DNA of 64,000 nucleotides from Cryptomeria japonica. Lineage: Eukaryota; Streptophyta; Pinopsida; Cupressales; Cupressaceae. Within the stretch, counting starts at the first letter, position 1. Each line of letters starts with the position of its first letter. The stretch covers positions 211,746,744 to 211,810,743 of the forward strand of contig NC_081411.1 in the NCBI RefSeq assembly GCF_030272615.1. Reading direction: 5' to 3'. Below the pieces are notes generated by a model. The model was not told the origin of the DNA. It made no database searches and saw only the letters and a list, made by a program, of their open reading frames with translations. Of the stretch, positions 35,564 to 45,387 are shown piece after piece. The position numbers and the translations under genes were made by a program.

Positions 35564-37148
35564 TGGTGCAGGAGAAACCTTCTAAGGTCTTCCTCCATTT
35601 GGATTTTGTTGGGATTTTGCTTCTTTAAGAAGCCATGTAAATGTAATAAGAGCCAAGAGCTCATTGGTCTTGTTTACGTCCTAGTCTAGGTCCTAGGTTC
35701 ACAAGTCTAGGTTGATTTTTCTTATGGAGTAGAGGGTATGTGTGCCATTGATGATTTTTGGGTCCTTTTAGCATGGTTGTGTCCATAGGATAGCCCAATG
35801 TAGGCCTAAAAGTCAAGAAAAACAACATTGCAAAAGTTGCTCAAAAGTTGCATGACAACTTTTCAAAGTTGTCATGCAACTTTTCCACCAAATAGGTCAT
35901 AACCTTAGCTTGGAATGGAGAACCCTAACCTTGTAACATAAATAGAGGCAAAGACATTATATATTGTTGCAAACCCTAAAATGAGGGGTTGGATGTTAGA
36001 TTGTACGGCCAAAGGGAAAAGACCTTGACTGTGACTGTGTTTTTGTTGCCAGTCGGCACAAATGGAGCATTAAAAGATTGACAATGGATTGTTTTGTAGA
36101 CTAAACTATGTTGAGAGTCTTGTATTGTGTTTATACTTTCATTTTGAGAATTTAGGTTAGGTTTATTGTGCAAGTTTTGGTGTGTTTGTAAATACTTTGC
36201 AAATTTCTTCTTTACTGTCCAGTTTTGGACTGTTTTGTGTAAATGGGTTAACAACTCCTATCCCCATTGTGGAAACACCATGAAACCATGGGGAATAGGA
36301 TTTTAGACCCTATATAGTACCTTAGAGGAAGCAGGGCCCTTGAAGATGCAGGAAATCCTTTCAAAGACCCACTCCTAGGCGAGACTGGACTGTGCCCGAC
36401 TAGGAAGGGTTGGGGTTGCAGAGGTCCGTGAGAGCAAGGAAGGACAAGGAAGGAGGAACCCTTTGGAGAAGTTGTAGAGGGGTGTGTGGAGCATCATTGG
36501 TGAGAAGGAGGAGATTCCACCAATCCATACAAGGTGGTGAAGACATCAAACCATCACTGTGACCCTGGCAGGCCTAAAAACCCTCATAAAAACCCTCAAA
36601 AACCCCTAAATTCACCTAGGGCAGTGTACGGACACTTGGAGGCCCAAAACTAGGAAAATATTTGAGCCTTTTTCCAAATGAATGGCAGTCCCTTCGGGAA
36701 GTTTCACAAGTTTGGGCATCGTTTGCAAGAGGGAGCCCTAAAAGTCCAGAATGGAGGCCTAATTGGGCACATTCCTTATAGCCCTATTTTGTAAGAAAGA
36801 AGCAAAATAGTGAGATCGGTAACAAATAGGAAGGTCAAAACCTCTTGGGGGCACATGAATGGATGGAGAACTATGTCAAAGAACTATCCTATCTTTTCTA
36901 GGACTTAAGAAGGTGTAGGAAGAGCTAAACCCTTATTAGCCTATGTGAGGGTTTTTTGAAACTTGTGAGTAGGTGAGACCTTAGGAGAAGTATCACAGGT
37001 TGTTGGTGGGTGGATTGGGCAAGGTCAAGGGATTCCTCAAGCAAGGGAAGTCATAGAGACCCTAGGGTGTGGTTGGAACACCTGATGATCCAAGGAGAGG
37101 ATCAAAGAGCAGAGACTAGGCTAGTCTATCCCATACCCTTTCCCATCA
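35564..37148 (+). repeat. 3' LTR of chromovirus
   Basis: Begins TGGTGCAGGAGAAAC and ends CCCATCA. It aligns with the 5' LTR over the whole length, with scattered substitutions and a few small indels. Confidence 0.9.
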
Positions 37149-38602
37149 ATATGCTGAAAGAATGAACCGGTAATATGCTCAAGAGAGAACCGATAATGTA
37201 CTGAAGGAGAGTCGGTAACATGATGAAGAGTGAACAGCTTTATTGAAGTTAAGCAGCTAGCAAAGTGAACCAGTATAATGATGAGAACCGGTATATGTGC
37301 TAAAGGTGAAGTGGTTTAATATGGTATGACTACCGGTTGGTAGTCTAAGCTTTAGTGTTTCCGGTTGAAGTGTTCGAGCCTGTGTGATTCAACCGATGGC
37401 ATTGTGTGTTGAGTTAGCATTGTAATGGAGATCAGATCATGTTGCCACGTTAGTCTCGTGCATGTGAAGGATCTTGCATGAAGGAGATTGATCCTATCTA
37501 CCTTGGGAATGTGCGAAATCTCTACAAACGGTGGAGAACGCGTGATGGGTTATCACCTTCAAGAAGCAGTGAAGAATGAACGATGGAGAATGTCTTGAGA
37601 TCTGTTCAAGACCGTTGTATTCAAATGCAAAGTGTTCAATGGCCAGGATTGAACCGACTGAATTGCTCAACCTAAATGTTTAGTGTTTAGGGTTTATGTT
37701 ACCAACCTATCTGTTTCCTATAAGGTTGATGTTGTGTTTCATGTTGAAGTTGTTGGAAAATGTTGTGTGTGTATCTAAGTGCAAAGATACATGATTCTTG
37801 CTAGACTAGATAAGAGGGTTGATACCTGCAGAGTGTGTATGCAAAAGAAAGGAACTAAAGTGGGTCTGCATTGGCATTGAGTGCTATTACCATATCATTG
37901 TAATACCTGTTGATCTCTAATCACTTCAACAGTTGGAAAATCCCTTAACAGGGTAGCTTTAACCAGCTTGTTGTAAATCCTTTAACAGGGTGACTCAAAG
38001 CCATTGAGTTCATAAAATCCTCTAACAAGGTAACCCTTCACAGGGTTTAACCCTTAACCGGGTATTCTGGCCATCCCTTAACCAGGTGATCCCTAACAGG
38101 ATCGGTTCCTAATAGAACCTGTTGTAACAGTCTTTAACCGGACAAGGCTTCTAACAGAGCGGACTTCTAAAGAGTTCAAAAACAACTTGTGAGTATTCAT
38201 CCCCACCGTAGTTTTTCCCAGTTGGGTTTCCACGTGAAAAATATGTGTGTCATATGTGATGTCTTTTTCATGTGATGCTATGTTGTTTTCTGTCAAGCGG
38301 TGAATCATGTTGATCTAGCATGTTATTATATTTCTGATGATAGAATATATGTTTATGCACAAGGATAATGTGGAAATGAGGGTGTAGTTTGTGTGGTAAG
38401 ATAAGTGTTTCCAGTTTATATCTTTCACAGTCTCATTGTGCTTAACCGGCAGTATTTTGGTTTATGACCGGTGTTAGTGATTGCCAGTCAAGTTCACTGT
38501 TTGCAGTCAAACCGATTTAGGAAAAGTTTTTGTACCTATACTGATTCACCCACCCCCCTCTCAGTACCGGTTTGGTACTCACTATTCATCATTGTGTTAT
38601 CA
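37149..38602 (+). repeat. 5' LTR of copia C, main part
   Basis: Matches the 3' LTR from ATATGCTGAAAG to the end GTGTTATCA. It contains the ACCGGT-rich start, the C tract (38549-38559, interrupted by one A) and the terminal CA. The first five bases are the TSD of the chromovirus. Confidence 0.9.
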
Positions 38603-38603
38603 A

Positions 38604-38616
38604 TTGGCATCAGAGC
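38604..38616 (+). other. Primer-binding site of copia C (initiator tRNA-Met)
   Basis: TTGGCATCAGAGC, one base away from the family form TTGGTATCAGAGC, one base after the LTR end. Confidence 0.85.
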
Positions 38617-38673
38617 ATCCTCCAGGTCCTCTATGTTGTAAGCTTAACCACTTGAGGGAAAGATCCTATTGTA

Positions 38674-40737
38674 ATGATGAAGAGGGAAGGTCCAAAGTTC
38701 AACAAAGATAGCTTTAAAATATGGAAGGATAGAATGAAGATATACATCAGAAGCATGGGTGCTCAACATTGGAGCTATGTTGAGAATGTTTATGTTATCC
38801 CTACTGGTACTCTCACCGATGACCAAAAGAGAGAGATTCAGGAGAATGGGCAAGTCATCGAAGCCCTAATCAGTAGTTTATCTGACATTAAGTTTATTGA
38901 TGTTCAGGACAAAGAGAATCTCAAAGAATTATGGGATACTCTTGAGAACATCTATGGTGGTGATGAGTATGTGAAACAAGCTAACGAAGAAAGCCTTAGA
39001 GGAAAGTTTGAAGACATGCGGATGGTTGAAGGAGAGACCATTCAACAATATGGAATAAGAATCAAAGCTGTTGTTGGAGATATCAAGAGTGTAGGTGGTA
39101 AAATGGAAGATTCCACTATTGTTAGCAAAGTTGTGAGATTCTTATTACCGGTCTATGCAATAAGGGTTGCTGCTATTTAGGATTTGAGGTCAATAGACAA
39201 GACTAAGGTGTCCCTAGACTCCATCATCGCAAAGTTGACAGCCTATGAGCTAAATAGCTTTGATGGCAGTATTCAGAAGACTGAATCAGCCTTTAGAGCA
39301 TCTATTGTACCATCTAGAAAAGGCAAAGAAGCTAGTACCAGTGGCGAACCAAGACAAAGCAAAGAAATGGATGATGAGGAGATCCTGATGGAATTTGAAG
39401 CTCTTCTTGCCAAGAGACTTCCTAAGGGAACCGGTAAATACATAGGTAAGCTTCCTTTGAAATGCTTCTCTTGTAACTGGATAGGACACATTACTGTAAA
39501 CTATCCTAATGGTGATAGCAAGGACAAACTGGAAAAGTTCAAGAAGTTCAAAGGAGGAAACCGGAGAAACTGTTTTGTAGTAGTTGATGAAGGTGTCACT
39601 GATGAGGAATCAGAAGATGAAGAAAATGAGGATATTGTGTTTGTAGCAGTCAAGGAAGATGTGTCAAACAAGAAGGCTCTTGTCTCCCACTTTGATAATT
39701 CCAATGAGTGGATTATTGACAGTGGCTGTTCTCACCATATGACTATTGACCGGAGTAAGTTTCTTTCTCTAGAAGAGTATGATGATGGTGTGGTTCGTTT
39801 TGGTAATGATGCACCATGTATGGTCAAAGGTAGAGGGTCCATCTCTCTGAATGGAAAGAGCAATGCTGACAATGTGTATTGGGTAGAAGGTATAAGGCAC
39901 AACCTTTTGAGTGTTGCTCAACTGAATAATAATGGACTCACTCTGGAATTCAAAAATGGAGTGTGCAAAATCAAAGGAAAGAGTGGTGAACTGATGGCTA
40001 CTGGTATGCAGACCAAAGGTAACCTATTTCAGCTAAATGCTAGTGTCAGTACATGTCTTATGGCTAAGTTTGAAGACAACTGGATATGGCATAGGAGACT
40101 CTGCCATGTAAAATTTGATAATATTGTGAAGGCCAGTAAGATCAAGGCAGTTAGAGGATTGCCGGTGCTGAGCAAACCGGAAAATCCTTTGTGCAGAGAG
40201 TGTCAACTGGGGAAAATGTCTTCCTCAACCTTCAAAGGTAAATCTTTCACTGTAGACAATTTACTTGATCTTGTGCATACTGATTTGTGTGGACCTATGA
40301 AAACTAGGAGTGTGCAGGGAGATAGGTATTTTATTATTCTCATAGATCATTGCTCAAGAATGATGTGGGTCACATTCTTGAAGGATAAGTCTGAAGCCTT
40401 TGGAAAGTTCAAAGCTTTCAGAGCACTGGTAGAAAAGGAAAGCGGTAGAAGAATCAAATGCGTTAGAACTGATCAAGGAGGAGAATTCACTTCCGGTGAA
40501 TTTAACAAATATTGTGAAGAGAGTGGCATCAAGAGGCAACTGTCTGCCCCCCAGACTCCACAGAAGAATGGCTTAGCAGAGAGGAACAACCGGACTATGG
40601 TTGAAGCGGCTAGAACCATGGTAATCCAAGGAAAGGTTGCTCACACCTTTTGGAGAGAAGCAGTGAGCACTGCAGTCTACACAATGAACCGGGTACTCAT
40701 CAAGAAAGGAAAGGATAAGACTCCTTATGAGTACTAG
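38674..40737 (+). pseudogene. Copia C: gag, protease and integrase
   Basis: ATG 38674 begins gag (168 residues: KFNKDSFKIWKDRMKIYI, LWDTLENIYGG). TAG 39178-39180 (former CAG) breaks it. The frame reopens and runs to 40737. The knuckle reads CFSCNWIGHITVNYPN, with Tyr at the last Cys position. The protease site is IIDSGCSHHMT near 39710-39745. The integrase follows with HTDLCGPMK, LIDHCSRMMWVTF, TDQGGEFTS and PQKNGLAERN. The integrase frame ends at TAG 40735, probably a former TGG in the YE-WTGKTP block. Confidence 0.88.
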
Positions 40738-42761
40738 ACCGGTAAGACACCAGTGGTAAGCTACTTCAGAGTGTTTGGTAGTAAATGTTATATCAAGAGG
40801 AGTGAACATCAGAACAAGTTTGATGCTAAATGTGATGAGGGAATATTCCTAGGGTATTCCAAAAAGAGCAAAGCTCTCAAATGTTTCAACAATAGGACTC
40901 AGAGAATTATTGAAAGCATCAATGTTAGGGTTGATGAAAACTCTAAGAAACCTGAGGAAACTGGAAAAGAGCATGTAGGAGATGAACCGGTAGTAACCTT
41001 CTAGGAACCGGTTACAAATCAACCCAGTACTAGTAATTGTCCTCCTACACCGGTGGATGCTGATGCTAATGAAGATTAGGATGAAGAAGAAAAGCAAGAG
41101 GAATCTGTTAAGAATATACCTACGTATGTAAAACTCAATCATGATCCAAAGCAGATCATAGGAGACAAAGATGCAGGAATTCTTACAAGAAGAAAGGTCA
41201 AAGAAAACTCATGTATGATCTCTGAATTTGAGCCTAAATCATTCAAAGAGGCACATAAAGATGAAGACTGGATCAAGGCAATGGAAGAGGAACTTGATCA
41301 GATAGAGAAGAATGGTACATCGTCTTTGGTACCCAGACCGGAGCATAAAAATATCATTGGAACCAAATGGGTCTTCAGGAATAAACTAAATGAGGATGGC
41401 ACAGTGGTAAGGAACAAAGCTAGACTAGTATGTAAAGGATATGCCCAAGAAGAAGGAGAAGACTATGGAGAAACCTTTGCTCCAGTAGAAAGATTGGAAG
41501 GAGTTCGTATACTCCTTGCATATGCAGCTTTTAAAGGATTCAAGGTATACCAAATGGATGTAAAATCTGCATTTCTAAATGGAATACTTGAAGAGGAGGT
41601 GTATATAGAGCAACCAGATGGGTTTTCCCTATTAAAAAATAGTGACATGGTGTGTAGGCTACATAAAGCCTTGTATGGACTGAAGCAGGCACCTAGAGCA
41701 TGGTATGAATGCTTTCACTCCCATCTTGTGAAGATTGGATTTGAAAGAACAAGTGAAGATAGCAATATCTACTTGAAATCAGAAGGAGATCAGATTATGA
41801 TCTGTGAAGCATTTGTTGATGACATAATCTTTGGTGGAGATGACAAGATGAGTCATGACTTTATAGATGAGATGAAAAAGGAGTTTGAGATGTCACTCAT
41901 AGGGGAGATTAAGTTCTTCATTGGACTGCAGATTCAGCAAATGAAAGATGGAATCTTTATTACTCAGTCCAAGTATGTCAAAGAGGTGTTGAAGACCTTT
42001 GGCATGGAAGACATCAAACCGGTGGGTACACCAATGGTGACCGGTTGTAAACTATCAAAAGAGGATGACTCAGCATTAGTAAATGAGAAGGAATACCGAT
42101 CAATGATTGGTAAGTTGTATTATGTAGTGCATAGCAGACCAGACATTACACATGCAGTGGGTATTACCGCTCGATTTTAGTAAAGCCCAAGAGAATCTCA
42201 CTTGTAGTCAAGAGGATTCTTAGATATCTGAAGGGAACTATTGACTATGGATTATGGTATCCATACAATGATGATTTCAATCTGAAAGTGTTCACAGATG
42301 CTGATTGGGCTGGTAATGTGGATGACCGGAAGAGCACAACTGGTGGTGCATTCTTTCTTGATGGTAGACTGGTCTCATGGATGAGTAAAAAGCAGAGTTG
42401 TATCTCTCAGTCTATAGCAGAAGCGGAGTATGTTGCAACTTTTATGAACTGCACCTAGACTATTTGGATGAAGAATGTATTGAATGGCTTCAAAGTTCCT
42501 ATATCTGAACTAGTAAGTATATTTTGTGACAATACAAGTGCAATTAACATTTCCAATAATCTAGTCTTACATGCTATAACCAAGCACTTTGAACTCAAGT
42601 ATCATTTCTTGAGGAAAAAGGTTCAGAACAAAGAGGTGGTATTGGAAAATGTTTCCTGTAAGGAGCAGTTAGCAGACATATTCACCAAGCCTCTACTGAA
42701 GGCTACCTTTACAGATTTGAGAGGTGAATTAGGGGTGTTGGCCCTTCAAGAGGTAATCTAA
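40738..42761 (+). pseudogene. Copia C: integrase end, RT and RNase H
   Basis: The integrase tail has VFGSKCYIKRSE and IFLGYSKKSKA. Then come stops at 41002 (TAG) and near 41077 (TAG). RT is open from 41215 to 42180: [50 protein letters not shown], and the catalytic [11 protein letters not shown] near 41810. The RT end carries TAG-TAA in tandem at 42178-42183, both explainable from CAG-CAA, and a one-base deletion near 42211. RNase H has FTDADWAGNVDDRKST, a TAG near 42457, and ADIFTKPLLKA before the true stop at 42759-42761. Confidence 0.88.
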
Positions 42762-42995
42762 AAGGTTTGTGCTCCACATCAGTCAGATCTTACTTTTCTA
42801 TATCTTTTCAGGATTGATGTGTTGAAGGATGCTACTCCTTAGGGGGAGCAACATAGTGGAACAGGGAATCTTGTGCCTCCACTTTGGCATTGTTGTCAAA
42901 GGGGGAGAAGATGTGAAGTGGAAAAGATATATTCAGTATTAAGGAGAAGATGTGATGCATAAAGAGAGATATCTTTGTATATTGTCATCAATGCT

Positions 42996-43007
42996 AAAGG
43001 GGGAGAT
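42996..43007 (+). other. Polypurine tract of copia C
   Basis: AAAGGGGGAGAT directly before the 3' LTR start TGTTGG. Further short GA-rich runs lie upstream (42840-42915). Confidence 0.88.
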
Positions 43008-44519
43008 TGTTGGCATATGTGCAAAATATGTTGACATGATGATATTGTGTTGTCATTGATGTCAATATGCTGAAAGAATGAACCGGTAATATGCTCAAGA
43101 GAGAACCGGTAATATGTTGAAAGAGAACCGGTAACATGATGAAGAGTGAACAGGTTTATTGAAGTTAAGAAACTGGCAAAGTGAACCGGTATAATGATGA
43201 GAACCGGTATATGTGCTAAAGGTGAAGAGGTTTAATATGGTATGACTACCAATTGGTAGTCTCAGCTTCAGGGTTTCCGGTTGAAGTGTTTTGAGCCTGT
43301 GTGATTCAACCGATGGCATTGTGTGCTGAGTTAGCATTGTAATGGAGATCAGATCGTGTTGCCACATCAGTCTCATGCATGTGAAGGATCTTGCATGAAG
43401 GAGATTGATCCTATCTACCTTGGGAATGTGCGAAGTCTCTACAAACGGTGGAGAACGCGTGATGGGTTATCACCTCCAAGAAGCGGTGAAGAACAAAGGA
43501 TGGAGAATGTCTTGAGATCTATCCAAGACCGTTGTATTCAAATGCAAAGTGTTCAATGGTCAGGATTGAACCGACTGAATTGCTCAACCTAAATGTTTAG
43601 GGTTTAGGGTTTATGTTACCGACCTATCTGTTTCCTATAAGGTCGATGTTGTGTTTCATGTTGAAGTTGTTGGCAAATGTTGTGTGTGTATCTAAGTGCA
43701 AAGATACATGATTCTTGCCAGACTAGATAAGAGGGTTGATACCTGCAGAATGTGTATGCAGAAGAAAGGAACTAAAGCGGGTCTGCATTGGCATTGAGTG
43801 CTATTACCAGATCATTGTAATACCTGTTGATCTCTAATCACTTCAACAGTTGGAAAATCCCTTAACAGGGTAGCTTTAACCAGCTTGCTGTAAATCCTTT
43901 AACAGGGTGACTCAAAGCCATTGAGTTCATAAAATCCTCTAACAAGGTAACACTTAACAGGGTTTAACCCTTAACTGGGTATTCTAGCCATCCCTTAACC
44001 AGGTGATCCCTAATAGGATCGGTTCCTAACAGAACTTGTTGTAACAGTCTTTAATCCTGACTAGGCTTCTAACAGAGAGGACTTCTAAAGAGTTCAAAAA
44101 CAGCTTGTGGGTATTCATCCCCACCGTGGTTTTTCCCAGTTGGGTTTCCACGTGAAAAATATGTGTGTCATATGTGATGTCTTTTTCATGTGATGCTATG
44201 TTGTTTTCTGTCAAGCGGTGAATCATGTTGATCTATCATGTTATTATATTTCTGATGATAGAATATTTGTTTATGCACAAGGATAATATGGAAATGAGGG
44301 TGTAGTTTGTGTGGTAAGATAAGTGTTTCCGATTTATATCTTTCATAGTCTCATTGTTCTTAACCGATAGTATTTTGGTTTATGACCGGTGTTAGTGATT
44401 GCCAATCAAGTTCACTATTTGTAGTCAAACCGGTTCAGGAAAAAAATTTGTACCTGTACTGATTCACCCCCCCCCTCTCAGTACCGGTTTGGTACTCACT
44501 GTTCATCATTGTGTTATCA
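43008..44519 (+). repeat. 3' LTR of copia C (1,512 bp)
   Basis: TGTTGGCATATG ... GTGTTATCA. Five ACCGGT hexamers lie in 43082-43208, within units like gaaccggtaatatg, probably a U3 subrepeat. A run of 9 C lies at 44467-44475. It is followed by TSD attag. Confidence 0.92.
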
Positions 44520-44524
44520 ATTAG

Positions 44525-44640
44525 AAAGATACAAAGGTAGACCTGCTAATAAGGTATTGTGGACACTTTTAGTAGAAGATCATGAGGCAATCATAGACGC
44601 ATTGTAGAAGAGAAAGGATGTAGATGGTACATTAGGTTGA
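44525..44640 (+). pseudogene. Gene 1, copy T1: C-terminal end beyond the insertion
   Basis: After the right-hand TSD attag (44520-44524) the reading frame of 20656-20922 resumes: NIKL before the insertion joins ERYKGRPANKVLWTLL after it. It ends at TGA 44638-44640, with one internal TAG that looks like a former CAG. The in-frame join across exactly one TSD copy shows that the 23.6 kb between is a single insertion into this gene. Confidence 0.8.
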
Positions 44641-45387
44641 ATCAAATTTATATGCATGTAAGTTTGTGTTAATTGTGTGAAATTTTTTATATTTAATTAT
44701 GATAAAAAAAATCTTTGTCCCTTTAACATTGTATTTGTCTACATTTGATACAATTTTGGTTTCATAAACAACATTGTATAAGTTATCTTCTTCTTAATGT
44801 TATTTTTTGCACATTGTAATTGTGTTACAATCATTCTAATTTTTTATTGTGTTACATTGTATTTGTCTAGTTTTGAAACAATTTTGGTTTCATAATAATT
44901 TTATTTTATTTTGTGCACATTGTAATTGTGTTACAATCATTCTAATTTTTTTATGATATATTTATTTTATCGTAATCTCTTCATAGATTAATTGTAAGTT
45001 CTTGATTTTATTATTATTTTAAGAATAGGATGTTATTGTAAATTGGGATAATTATTTTATTGAATTATAAATTGTTGCACTATAAGATGATCAATCACAA
45101 TGTTAAAATATAAAGTCATAAATAGATCATATATAATCACTAGAGGGCACCAAATCACATAACAAGACCTGGTATCATAATAGCAAGGAAATGACATAAT
45201 AGAAAGTCTTATATATAATCACATAACAAGTCCTGATGACATAATAACAAGTCCAGAAAAAATAATAATAAGGAAATGACATAATAACAAGTCCAAATAA
45301 CATAATAACAAGTCCCAAGATAACATAACAAGTGTCATCATAAAAAGTCCATAATACAATAACATGACATGATCTAAAATATATAAG
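44641..45387. repeat. A/T-rich spacer between convergent genes, with short direct repeats
   Basis: No coding signal. A block of about 100 bp containing cattgtaattgtgttacaat occurs twice (about 44810-44850 and 44920-44950). Units of about 16-25 bp built on acataataacaagtcc recur at 45170-45320. The polyadenylation regions of gene 1 (T1) and gene 2 would fall here. Confidence 0.55.

Larger units (their letters stand above)
29268..37148 (+). mobile_element. Chromovirus (Ty3/gypsy with chromodomain), complete but broken
   Basis: The target duplication atatg lies at 29263-29267 and 37149-37153, inside the 5' LTR of copia C. The LTRs at 29268-30849 and 35564-37148 are about 1.58 kb each. Primer site at 30852-30864, gag-protease and pol at 30890-35543, polypurine tract at 35551-35563. 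A chromodomain-like C-terminus on the integrase defines the chromovirus branch. About eight stops and one small duplication break the frame. Confidence 0.92.
20923..44519 (+). mobile_element. Ty1/copia retrotransposon C, carrying three nested insertions
   Basis: The target duplication attag lies at 20918-20922 and 44520-44524. The 5' LTR is split into 20923-20975, 29259-29267 and 37154-38602. Internal parts are the primer site (38604-38616), gag, protease-integrase and RT-RNase H (38674-42761), the polypurine tract (42996-43007) and the 3' LTR (43008-44519). Removing the nested elements gives a 5' LTR of about 1,511 bp against 1,512 bp for the 3' LTR. The two LTRs are clearly alike with scattered differences, so C is not recent. 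Confidence 0.92.
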
